Assembly: GCF_000283155.1 (NCBI RefSeq)
Contig: NW_004454159.1
Coordinates: 17,045,941 to 17,109,940, forward strand
Source of the DNA: Ceratotherium simum simum
Lineage: Eukaryota > Chordata > Mammalia > Perissodactyla > Rhinocerotidae
Length of the DNA stretch: 64,000 nt
Direction: 5' to 3'
The position numbers and the translations under genes are program-made. Each line of letters begins with the position of its first letter. Positions within the stretch are counted from its first letter, which is position 1. Below are positions 46,440 to 56,984 of this stretch, one piece after another. The notes below the pieces were generated by a model. The model was not told where the DNA came from. It did no database searches and saw nothing but the letters and a program-made list of their open reading frames with translations.

Positions 46440-48150
46440 ACATAATTGGAAAGTAAAATTAACAATATCACTTTCAATAGCTCAAAAATCATTAAATACA
46501 TAGGGTAAATTTAACAAAATACATTCAAGATCTCTACACGGAAAATTACATTACTAAGAGAAATTAATGAAGACCTAAATAAATAGATGTTCCATGCCCA
46601 TGGATTGTTAGACTCAATAAAGACTCAATATTGATAAAATTCCATTCTCTTAAACTTGATCTACAAATTCAATGCAATCTCAATCAAAATCCAAGCAGAA
46701 CTTTGTATAGAATTTGACTGATTTTAAAATTTAGATGAAATGCAACAGACCTAGAGGATCCAAAACAGTTTTGAAAGTGAACAAAGTTAGAGAACTCTAA
46801 TTGTTTTTGAGACTTCCTTTATGGCTACAGTAATCAAGACAATATGGTATTGATTTTTGAGAAAGATGTCAAAGGCAGTCAATAGGGAAAGGAAAGTGTT
46901 TTTAACAAACAGTGCTAGAACTGAGTATCTGCTTAAAAACAAAAATGAACCTAGACTCATTCCTTACACCCTATGCAAAATTAACTTGAAATCCATAACA
47001 GACCAAATTATAAAAGCAAAAAGCTTCATGAATAAAACATAAGGAAATATCTTCATTAGCTTAAGTTAGGTGATGATTTCTTAGCTAATCATCACTATGC
47101 ATAAAAGAAAAAAGAAAAGATAGACTTATACTTCATCAAAATTTGTCTTCTGCTCATCAAAAGATGCCATTAAGAAAACATACATGAGCCTCAAGCTGAG
47201 AGAAAATATTTGCAATACCTATATCTGATATTGTATCCAGAAGCTATAAACAACTCCTACAACTCAATAGTAAAAAGGAAAACAACTCAATAAAAAATCA
47301 GCAAAAAACTTGAACAGGCATTTCATGAAAGAAGGTAGAAAAATGGTTAATAAGCACATTAAAAAATGCTTAACGTTAATCATTAGTCATCTGGGAAATG
47401 CAAATGGTATATACCACAAAATCATTAAAACAGCAAGGATGAAAAGACTAACACCACCAAATGTTGTTGAAGATGTGGAGTAATTAAAACTTTTATATAT
47501 TGCTGGAGGTAGTATAAAATGGTTTAACCAGTTTGGAAATTGTTCTAGTAGTTTCTCATAAAGTTAAAAGTACATCTACTCTAAGACCCAGAAATTCCAC
47601 TTGTATTTATTTACTCAAGAGAAATGAAAACATATGTACATAGAAAGATATGTACAATAATGTCCATAGCAGTTTTCTTCATAATAGCTCCAAACTGGAA
47701 ACAATCTCAATATCCATCATCAGCAGATAGATAAACAAATCATGATATAAACAGACAATGGAATACTCTTCAGCAAATAAAAAGGAACAAACTACTGAAA
47801 CGTGCTACAACATGAAAAAACTTCAAAATTTTTATGCTGAGTGAAAGAAGCCAGATGTAAAAGAGTACCTACTGAATGATTCAATTTATATGAAGTTCTA
47901 CAGCAGGCAAACTAATCTATGGTGAAAGAAAACCATACAGTGATTGCATCTGGGATGGAGGAGTGGGGTGGGGATTAACTGGGAAGTTGCATAAGGGATC
48001 TTTCATAGGTGATAAAAATGTTCTATATTTTAATACAGGGGGTCACAGGGATATGTGCAATTGTCACAACTCATCAAACTTGACAGTTAAGATGGATGCC
48101 TTTCACATTATGTAAATTTTTCTCCATTTGCAAAGGAAAAGAAAAAAATG
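46440..48150 (+). mobile_element. L1M ORF2 C-terminal half and 3' UTR
   Basis: A long decayed L1 in sense orientation. In order, it shows 'tgcaatctcaatcaaaatcc', 'gctacagtaatcaagacaat', 'cttgaacaggcatttcatga', 'atctgggaaatgcaaatgg', 'tatattgctggaggtagtat', 'accacttgtatttat'-like text and 'acaatggaatactcttcagc'. It then runs into an L1M 3' UTR with 'aatgttctatattttaatac'. No frame survives beyond 61 codons. It starts inside ORF2, so it is 5'-truncated. Confidence 0.8.
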
Positions 48151-48299
48151 CCTCTGGGGAGTAAGATTTGGGTTAAGGCACAGTGAAGCTGAGCTCAGTT
48201 GTTTCTTATCACAATATTTTTGCATGATTTGATTTGTGACCATTTGTTTGTACTACTTTGATTAAAATTTATTTAAAGTACTTGTACCGACTTCCAAGT

Positions 48300-51130
48300 T
48301 AAGATGGTAGAATAAAAACATCTGAAACTCTTCTTTTCCCCAACTCTAATGACAGAATAACAAATAGGACCAAACCAGCCAAAATACCTCAGAATCAATC
48401 AAAGGAAAGGACAGAGCTCCATGCCATACAATTCAACATATGCAGCCCAAACTAGAGAGAGAGAAAGAGAAGGAGAGGGAGAGAGAGAAAGAGAGAGAGG
48501 CAGAGAGAGACAAAAGAGGTTTCCTTGAATCCATTTGGCTCCTTGCAGTAAAATAAAATTCCTAGTCCAAACCCTGCCAACACACACACACAGAGTATGC
48601 AAGAAATGTGAATGAAAAGTTTTTTTAATTATGCTAAAATCCTCAAACACAGAGAAAGGTGAACCAACACAAAAGTTGCACCTGCACAAGGAAAAATATG
48701 GGAAAATTTAAATTTAAAGGTCCCTATGCAGGTAGGAAACTAAAAAGAAAGGCATTAGCCAACACTAGCTATGAGTCTTGGAAATGTTGCCTTTTAGCTG
48801 GGTATATTACTGCCCATAAAATGAGTAGTGTGGAAATACGAAAATGGGGAAGAATGGATATTGAGTGGGCTACTAGTGATATATGCCACAGATGACAAAT
48901 CTTACCTAGAAAAAAGTATAATTGAAGAAACAGAAGAAACTTCCCTAGGAACGTTTTGCATTGTGGAAGAACGTAATGAAAAACATGAACCTAACAAAAG
49001 CAGAGAACCTTAAAAAAGAGATGATGACAGAGTTGAATGAAAAGGAAAATTATAGATCTAAGAAAGAAACTGAGAAGCAAAACCAAACTAAACAGAAAAA
49101 AATGACTAAATTTAGCAACTGTAGACTTGACTGATAACCAAATCACTAACAAAGCAAGAAAGAAAGTTTGAGATAACTACAAGGAATGTAGAGGAAAGAG
49201 AGGAGATTAACGTAAGTGGATAGCAGATAACAGACCAAAGCAAAAATAATTTGTGTCATTGAAGTAAGGAGCTCAACATGCAGAATGGAAAAGGTATTCA
49301 AAGACAAAACAAAAGAAAAATTTCCAGAAAATAGGAAGAATTGAATCTGTAGAAAAATATTATATCATGTTCCAGGAAAAAAAATCATAAATGATGATAT
49401 ATACTGAACCATGTCTTAGTAAGTTCATAAAACTTCAAAAGTAATGGAATCATTTTTGAGGGAGAAACATCAGGTTGAACATGCAATGGAACCAGGAAGG
49501 GCTGATCAGGCTGGCCATATACTGATCCACCACCACATTCAATGCCGTCAGAAAATGTAGCAACATTCTACAAAGAGTTAATGAAAGGAATATGTGACTC
49601 CAAAATATTATGCCTTACGTTGAGCTGAGTAATTATCCAAATACACAGTCAATAGATAGACATTGTGAAACAGCTTTAAAAACAGACAAATCATGAAATA
49701 TACAATAGTAATCTTTCCTGGAAAAAAAAATGACAACACGAAAATATTCTGCCCAAGTAAGAAATGATAGGAGAAAGCATAGCAAATATGGGGTTAATTT
49801 AAATATATAACAATGACTAAACTATTACAGGATACATAACTAGAGAAAGGAAATGTTGTATTGATAAATTATAAGTTGTGAAAATAATAATAAAACAAAC
49901 CAAAATTTGGGAAAGAAACTTAATGTATTCCTTTTCTTACCTTTCTTAGTGATAAATCAATAACTGTATCAAGAGGAATAAATCAACAAGTGGTAGTCTA
50001 AGTATATTATTTATATGTTATAAAGGGAATCACCAGAACTAAAAATGACACTACAACTAACGAAATCAGACAGTGAGAAAGAGAAAAGAGGGAGGAGAAA
50101 GTGTAGTGTGCTAATTATCTAATCTTTCATAGATGACATCAATAAATACTGTCTAAAGCTGCTATATCAAGAAGTAGTGGTTAGATAAAATATATAAACA
50201 TAAATATTTCAATAGCAATATCTAAAAAAGAGGGTATAAGCTTTCCAAATTATGAGAAGAAAAGTACACACTACATACACTTAACCCAAGTAACAGCAAG
50301 AAAATCCACGTACAAGAAGGCAAAAGAAAAAGGAAGCATTTGAAACAAAAAATAAAACATAAAATTGGATGAAAAAATTAAAACCAAATATATTTGTTTT
50401 GTCACCAAATGTAAATGGGATATATTGACACAAAGATGATCAGATTTTATTTAAAAAAACAAACAAATGAACAATATGTTGAATACACAAGAAGCATCCA
50501 GAGCTAAAAGACTCCAATTGTATGGAAAAAATAAGACATAATAGGCAAATAGTAACAAAAAGAAATCTGAAGTCAAAACATCAGTATCACAAAGACTAAA
50601 CCCAAAGCAAATGTTAAACAAGACAGAGGTCCATTTGATAACAAGACAGAGGTCCATTTGATAAGTTTGAGGTATACAATTTACCATGAATGAGTGCATT
50701 TCTAAGAGATGAAAACAGTGACTGCAGAAAAACAAGAAGAAATGGACAGAAATACAGTATTAGCAGTAGATTCTAACTTGAATGACAGATCAACTACATA
50801 ACAAAATAAGCATACAGACAATTTTAATAATAGAATAATTATACTTCAGCTAACAAATATGCCTCAAAGTTTATCACATGAAAGAGTACATACCTTCTTT
50901 TCAAGCCCCCATGGAAAATTTACAAAAACCAGTGTCATATAAAGAACAGAGATAATTTCCAAATACGTATGCAAATACACGAACAGACCATAATCCATGG
51001 ATACATTGCAATATTAAACCGTGTATTTTTCAAGGAAAACATAAGGAATAAGATAATAATGATTACAGCAGAAATTATTGATTTGGGAAACAGAAAATCA
51101 GTAAAATTGATAAAACCTAGAGTGTGGATA
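48300..51130 (+). mobile_element. Old L1 5' part: 5' UTR, ORF1 and endonuclease relics
   Basis: It begins with 'acttccaagttaagatggta', the typical L1 5' end (a 'caagatggc' motif). A GA-rich tract follows at 48453-48511 and an A-rich, ORF1-like stretch to about 49900. From 50390 the sequence follows the ORF2 endonuclease ('accaaatgtaaatgggata', 'cttcttttcaagcccccatg' at 50895). It fades after the endonuclease/RT linker near 51080. Many stops. A perfect 23-bp tandem duplication is at 50618-50663. Confidence 0.6.
48453..48511. repeat. GA-rich low-complexity tract
   Basis: Imperfect GAGA/GAAA repeats over about 60 bp, inside the old L1 5' region. Confidence 0.85.
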
Positions 51131-51189
51131 AACTTTGTGTTGTTAGAGGAAGAAAGAAAACATGGAGAGAAGGACAGTTGAGGAAGGCT

Positions 51190-51303
51190 CTCAGGAAGCA
51201 GTCTGTAGCATTAAAAAAAAAAATCTTTTCATTATGAAAACTTTCAAACATACACAAAATTAGAGAGAGGAATATAACAAACCTCCTTGTATCCAATGCC
51301 ACA
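51190..51303 (+). repeat. Old dispersed repeat, piece 1
   Basis: 'ttttcattatgaaaactttc' and 'aacaaacctccttgtatcc' belong to a widely dispersed mammalian repeat that normally goes on to 'ccagcttcaacaactatcaa'. That continuation is found at 53440, after the L1 fragment 51304-53430. I could not fix the family; an L1M-type 3' region is my best guess. Strand is arbitrary. Confidence 0.4.
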
Positions 51304-53430
51304 CTGTCTTGATTACTGTAGCTTTTCTAATAAGTCTTGAAGTTGGGTAGTGTCAATCCTCTGACTGTTCTTCAGCATTGTGTAGGCTATTCTGGGTCTT
51401 TGGCTTCTTCATATAATTTTTAGAATCACTTTGTCCACAACCACAAAGTAACTTGCTGGGATTTTAACTGGCATTGGGTTGAATCTATAGATCAAGTGGA
51501 GAAGAACTGACATCTTAACAATACTGTCTTTTTATCCATGAACAGGGAATATCTCTCTGTTTATTTAGATCTTTTATTTCTTTCTTCAGAGTTCTGTAGT
51601 TTTCCTCATATAAATCTTGTACATGTTTTGTTAGATTTATACCTAAGTTTTTTTTTCAATTGTTCATTGATATATAGGAAACCAGTCAACTTTTCTATAT
51701 TGACCTCGAATCCTGCAAACTTACTATAATCACTTATTAGTTCCAAGAGATTTTTGTTGATTCTTTGGAATTATCTAGATAGACAATTATGTCATCTGTG
51801 AACAAAGACAGTTTTATTTCTTCCTTCCCAATGTGTATAACTTTTATTTTCTTCTCTTCTCTTATTCCAGTACAATGTTGAATAGGAGTGGTGAGAGGGG
51901 ACATCCTTCCTTGGTTCCAATCTTAAAGGGAAAAGCATTCAGTTTCTCATCTTTAAGTATGATGTTAGCGCTAGGGCTTCCGTATTTATTCTTTATCAAG
52001 TTGAGGAAGTTGCCTTCTACTCCTAGTTTTCTGAGAGTTTTTATCATGAATGGGTATTGAGTCTTGTCAAATGCTTTTTCTGCATCTACTGATTTTCTCT
52101 CTTTAGCCTGTTGATGTGATGGAATTCTTTAACTGATTTTTAAATCTTGAACCTGTCTTGCATATTTGGATTGAATCTCCATGGGTCGTCATGTAGAATT
52201 CTTTTTATAATTCACTGGATTCAATTTGCTATTTTGTTGAGAGTTTTTTGCATCTATGCTCATGAGAGATATTGGCCTATAATTTTCTTTTCTAGTAATT
52301 TCTTTGTCTGGTTTTGATACTAGGGTAATGCTAGCCTCAGAATGGGTTAGAAAGTGTTCTTTCTACTTTTATTTTCTGGAAGAGACTAGAAAATTGATAT
52401 CATTTGTTCCTTAAATGTTTGGTAAAATTCCAGTGAATTTGTAGAAACCACCTGGGCCAGGTACTTTCTCTGTTGGAAAATTATTAATTATTAATTCAAT
52501 TGCTTTAATAAATATAGATCTATTCAGATGATCTGTTTCTCCTTGTGTGAGTTCTGGTAGTTGGAGTCTTTCAAGGCATTAGTCCATCTCATTTAAGTTA
52601 CCAAATTTGAAGTGTATAGTTGTTCATATTATTCCTTTGTTATCCTGTTAATGTCTGTGGGATAAGTAATGATGGCTGTCTTTCATTTTTGATATTAGTA
52701 ATTTGTGTCTTCTCTCTTTTTCTCTTGGTTAGCCTGGCTAGAGGTTTATCAATCTTATTGATCTTTTCAAAGAAGCAACTTTTGGCCTTGTTGATTTTCT
52801 CTATTGTTTTCCTATTCTCAATTTCATTGATTTCTGCTGTAATTTTTATTATTTCTTTTCTTCTATTTACTTTGGATTTAATTTGCTCTTCTTTTTCTGG
52901 TTCCCTAATGTGGAAGCTTAGTTCATCAATGTTAGACCTTCCTCTTTTTCTGACGTATGTATTCAATGCTATGTATTTCCCTCTAAACACTGCTTTCACT
53001 GCATCCTACAGATTTTGACAAGTTGCATTTTAGTTTCATTTAGTTCAAAAGATTCTTTAATTTCTCTTGAGATTTCTTTTTATAACATGTGTGTTATTTA
53101 GAAGTATTTTGTTTAACATCCAAACATTTTGGGATTTTCCAGCTATCTTTCTGTTATTGGTTTCTAGTTTAACTCCATTGTGGTCTGAGAGCAAACTTTG
53201 TATGATTTCTATTCTCTTGAATTTTGTGAAGTTCTGTTTTATGGCCTATAATGTGGTCTATCTTGGTGAATATTTTGTGTGAGCTCCACAAGAATGTGTA
53301 TTCTGCTGTTGTTGGATAAAATATCCAATAAATGTCAACTAGATTCAGTTGATTGGTTGTGTTGTTTAGTTCAGCTATGTCCTTACTGGTTTTCTGCCTG
53401 CTAGATCTCTCAATTACTGATAGAGGGTTG
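51304..53430 (-). mobile_element. L1 ORF2 fragment (endonuclease to RT), antisense, both ends missing
   Basis: Reverse-complement ORF2. Two frames survive in part. The minus ORF at 51862-52047 encodes the reverse transcriptase block with [10 protein letters not shown]. The minus ORF at 52640-52999 (119 codons) covers the linker between endonuclease and RT. The element ends inside the endonuclease on the right and before the C-terminal part on the left, with no 3' UTR or poly(A). It is therefore a fragment, not a simple 5'-truncated insertion. It lies in the same direction as the L1 5' part at 61290-63250. Confidence 0.85.
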
Positions 53431-53439
53431 TATACACAG

Positions 53440-53587
53440 CTTTAACAACTATCAACATTTTGCCATTTCATTTTATCTATTAACTTCCTTCTTTATTTTA
53501 TTTTTAGTCCCATGGAAAGAAATGTCTCAAGTTTACACTGAAAGGAGATAGGTAAGCATGAGTCAAATAATAAAAAACAAAAACCCA
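53440..53587 (+). repeat. Old dispersed repeat, piece 2
   Basis: 'cagctttaacaactatcaac' and 'attttgccatttcattttat' continue the repeat begun at 51190-51303. The last 70 bases before the ERE are unassigned. Confidence 0.4.
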
Positions 53588-53779
53588 GGGCTGGACCTGG
53601 TGGTGTAGTGGTCCAGTTTGCACACTTTGGTTCGGTGGCCCGGGGTTTGCAGGTTCGGATACTGGGCACGGATGTACACACAGCTCCTCAAGCCATGCTA
53701 TGGCGGCATCCTACAAATAAAGTGGAAGAAGATTGGCACAGATGTTAGCTCAGGGCCGATCTTCCTGACCAAAAAAAAA
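53588..53779 (+). repeat. ERE-type SINE, type B, diverged
   Basis: Head 'gggctggacctggtggtgt', B-box-like 'ggttcggatactgg', body 'gccatgctatggcggcatcc', one tail module with 'gatgttagctcagggcc', and a short poly(A). It is more diverged than the type A copies. No clean duplication could be fixed because the flanks are A-rich. The ORFs at 53493-53944 are SINE plus flank. Confidence 0.88.
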
Positions 53780-53862
53780 CGAAAAACTCTTGTTTTTCCA
53801 TTGATATTACAAATTAAAAAACAAATTACAGATTCACAGAAAGTTGCAAAGAAAGTACAGGA
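53780..53862 (+). repeat. Old dispersed repeat, piece 3 (left flank of the full-length L1)
   Basis: 'attcacagaaagttgcaaag' followed by 'aaagtacag' is a phrase from the same kind of old mammalian repeat. Its natural continuation ('gaggtcctcttaaccttt') occurs at 61000, on the far side of the L1, which helps to fix the L1 insertion point. Confidence 0.45.
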
Positions 53863-54237
53863 GGATTTCTGGGGAGATGGTGGCATAGGAGGACTCCAAA
53901 CTCACCTTCTCCCTTGGACACAACACATACAACTACCTGTGTAAAAATTACCTCTGAGAGAGAACTGGAAACTGGATAAAAAGAACCCGCACAACAAGGG
54001 ACAACACTGACAGGAGTGGAAGAGGTAGAAATACACCTCTGCTGAGGAAAGAACCACATTCTAGCCATTGTGCTTCAGGGCCAGGTGCAACTTTAAGGTA
54101 TGAAGCTTTTCCCAGAGGAGCAGGGGAATCTGAGCAGAAGATCTATGCCACGATAAGCATCCTAGCCTTTGAATTCAGCACAACTGAGATGAGTTCCCAT
54201 AATACCTGGCTTTGCCGCCTTTTAAAACCAATGGGGA

Positions 54238-54460
54238 GGGCCGGCCCCGTGGCTTAGTGGTTAAGTGTGCGCACTCCGCTGCCGGCGGCCCGGGTTCGGA
54301 TCCCGGGTGCGCACCGACGCACCGCTCCTCTGGCCATGCTGAGGCCGCATCCCACATACAGCAACTAGAAGGATGTGCAGCTATGACAGACAACTATCTA
54401 CTGGGGCTTTGGGGGAAAAATAAATAAATAAAATCTTTAAAAAAAAAAATAAAAAAAAAT
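54238..54460 (+). repeat. ERE-type SINE, type A, nearly consensus, in L1 5' UTR
   Basis: The best-preserved ERE in the window. It has an A box TGGCTTAGTGG at 54250-54260 and a B box GGTTCGGATCC at 54293-54303, many intact CpGs, an AAATAAATAAAA tail and an A-rich end. The 14-bp duplication AAAACCAATGGGGA is perfect at 54224-54237 and 54461-54474. It postdates the L1 it sits in. Confidence 0.97.
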
Positions 54461-54599
54461 AAAACCAATGGGGAATACCCCCAGAAAAACTATTGAACTT
54501 CAGAGAAAGAAAAGCCTGCTCTTAAAGGGCCCACATGCAGATTTACCTGTTCCAGAAACCAACAAAAAAAATCAGAAAAAAAAGTGAATAGTCCTTTGG

Positions 54600-55600
54600 T
54601 AAAAAGAGACTCACTTGCTAAGCTCTGAGCACATCTCAGAGAGGCAGGAGGTGGCTGGGTCTTCCTCCCCAGGGACTGAGATACTGGCAGCAGCCATTAT
54701 TGTAACCTAGTGCAGTTGTGCTGAGATGGACACTGGAAGATGCTATTGGATTTTTCCTCTGGCCTCTTAGCGTAGGGGTTTGCCCTGCTCACTAGAGCAC
54801 TGGTTTAATCCAGCACAGCCAGGTTAGGTAGCCCACCCTAGGGACTGGCCCCACCCAACAGCAAGCCTGTGGGCCCCATGTAGGCTGGGTATGTGGGACC
54901 TCTGCAGCGGGGTATGTGGACCTGCCTTGGTGGGACATGCACATGGGATGGGCCTGCATTGGTGGGGTGTGTGGGCCCCATGGGCAGTGGGGCATGTTGG
55001 TTGCATCAGACTTGTGCTGCTGGCTATCTCAAACAGCCACACAGGGGACTTGGCCCACCATCTAATGCCTGAGACAATTGTGTGCTGCCACACGCGGGGC
55101 TGGCCCAACCCATCCGCACTTGTGAGAGAACTCACAACAGTCCAGCACATAGGGAGCCTCACCAGAGGCTTGCAGCAATTGTGAGCCCCTGAGCCTAGCA
55201 ACCAGCCACACTGGGGGCCTGGCACACTGAACAGCAATACACCAGTAGGTGTGTGCTATTAGACCTTGCAGCCAGCCACGCGGGGGCTTGCCCCACCCAA
55301 TAAAGTGACTAAGGTGACTGTTGCAGCCATATGCTGAGCCTTACAACCAGCAAGCTTTGCCGGCAGGGAAGGGGGCAGCCTAGCCTACTCATGTGCCCAC
55401 AGCAAGAGCAACCCTGCCACAAGAGAAAGGCATATGTAGCCCACACATGGGACACCTCTGGAACATTTGGAACTGGTGACGAGAGGAAAGCACATTGCTG
55501 GCCTCCATAAGACATCTCTTACATAAGGCCATATCTCCAAGATTGGGAGACATAGCTAATCTACCTAATACATAGATATAAGCACAGAAAAGTAGGCGAA
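54600..55600 (+). promoter_or_regulatory. GC-rich L1 5' UTR with degenerate internal repeats
   Basis: This part of the L1 5' UTR is much richer in G and C than its surroundings. In L1 elements this region carries the internal promoter; that role is known for the family and not shown here. Four related blocks with a 'gccacrc..ggggc' core lie near 55035, 55087, 55203 and 55273. ORFs on both strands (54792-55237 minus, 54891-55184 plus, 55309-55515 minus, 55389-55916 minus) are by-products of the composition. Confidence 0.6.
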
Positions 55601-56494
55601 ATGAGGAGACAAAGGAATATGATCCAAATAAGGGAACAGGACAAATCCTCAGAAAAAGAACTAAACAAAACAGAGATAAACAATCTACCTGATAAGAGTA
55701 CAGACTAACAGTCATAAAGATGATCATTGATCTTGGGAAAAGAATAGATGAATACAGTGAGAACTTCAACAAAGAATTGCAAAACATAAAAAAGAACCAA
55801 TCAGAATTGAAGAACACAATAATGGAAATAAAAAATTCACTGGAGGAAATCAACAGCAGAGTAGATGACATAAAAGAATGGATCAGTGATCTGGATGAAA
55901 GAGTAGTGGAAATCACCCAAGCTGCATAGAAAAAAGAAAAAAGAATTAATAAAAAAATAATGACAGACTAAGGGACCTCTGGGACAATATCAAGCATACT
56001 AAAATCCATATTATAGATGTCCCAGAAGGAGAAGAGAGAGACAAAGGGCAGAGAACCTATTTGAAGAAATAATAGCTGAAAAATTTCTTAATCTAAGGAA
56101 GGAAACAGACATTCAGGTACAGGCAGCACAGAGAGCAGCAAACAAGATGAACACAAAGAGGCCCACACCAAGACACATCATAATCAAAATGTCCAGAATT
56201 AAAGATAAAGAGAGAATCCTAAAAGCTTCCAAAGAAAGGGAACAAGTTTCATACAAAGGAAACCCCATAAGGCTATCAGCTGACTTCTCAGCAGAAACCT
56301 TACAGGCTAGAAGAGAATGGCACGATATACACAAAGTGCTGAAAGGAAAAAACCTACAGCCAAGAATACTCTACCCAGAAAGGTTATCATTCAGAATGGA
56401 AGGAGAGATAAAGAGTTTTCCAGATAAGCAAAAGCTACAGGAGTTTATCATCAGCAAACCTGCCATTTAACAAGAAATGTTAAAGGAACTTTAA
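55600..56494 (+). pseudogene. L1 ORF1 (RNA-binding chaperone), broken
   Basis: ORF1p coats L1 RNA as a trimer and acts as a nucleic-acid chaperone. The frame at 55720-55929 encodes a heptad-rich coiled coil that ends at a stop. A second frame at 56147-56470 encodes the C-terminal half, with T-P-R-H-I-I, the R-L-S-A-D-F-S-A-E-T-L-Q-A-R-R block and the L-S-F motif near the end. Both are hallmarks of ORF1p. A stop at 56468-56470 truncates it; reading on in frame, the next TAA is at 56492-56494. The region between the two frames (55930-56146) is A-rich and disrupted. The start is approximate. Confidence 0.85.
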
Positions 56495-56984
56495 GTGGAA
56501 GAGAAAAGACCATAAATAGGAATAAGAAAATTATAAAAGAAAAAAAAAATCACTGGTAAAGACAAATATACAGTAAAGGTAGCAGATCAACCACCTATAA
56601 AGCTAGTATGAAGGTCAAAACACAAAAGTGCTAAAAATATCTATCTTCATGATAAGAGGTTAAGGGATATACACACAAAAACGAGGTTAAATATGATATC
56701 AAAAACAAAAAATGTGGGCAGAGGGGAGTAAAAGTGTAGAGCTTTTAGTAAGAGGTCATACTTAAGAGATCATCAACTTAATGTAGATTGCTTCTTACCT
56801 AGGTTATTACGTATGAACCTCATGGTAATCACAAACCAGAAACCTATAATAAATACACAAAAAATAAAGAAAAGGAACCCAAGCGTAATACTAAAGAAAG
56901 CCATCAAATCACAAGGGAAGAGAGCAAGAGAAGAAAAAAGGAACAGAGAAAAACTACTAAAATACCCAGGAAAAAATTAACAAA

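Noticed and set aside
48453..48511. Candidate CRISPR or satellite array
   Set aside because: It is simple GA-rich low-complexity sequence without repeat-spacer structure. Nothing in the window resembles a CRISPR array.
54238..54330. tRNA-like sequence with A and B boxes
   Set aside because: It is the head of an ERE SINE and not a tRNA gene: it has the GGGCCGGCCC leader, a SINE body, a poly(A) tail and target-site duplications. The other eight EREs are the same case.
54824..55237. 137-codon ORF on the minus strand
   Set aside because: Lies in the GC-rich L1 5' UTR, where few stops are expected. No domain seen.
55389..55916. 175-codon ORF on the minus strand, the longest in the window
   Set aside because: It is antisense to the L1 5' UTR and the ORF1 coiled coil, whose A-rich sense sequence gives few stops on the other strand. 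The hydrophobic translation is an artefact of that composition.
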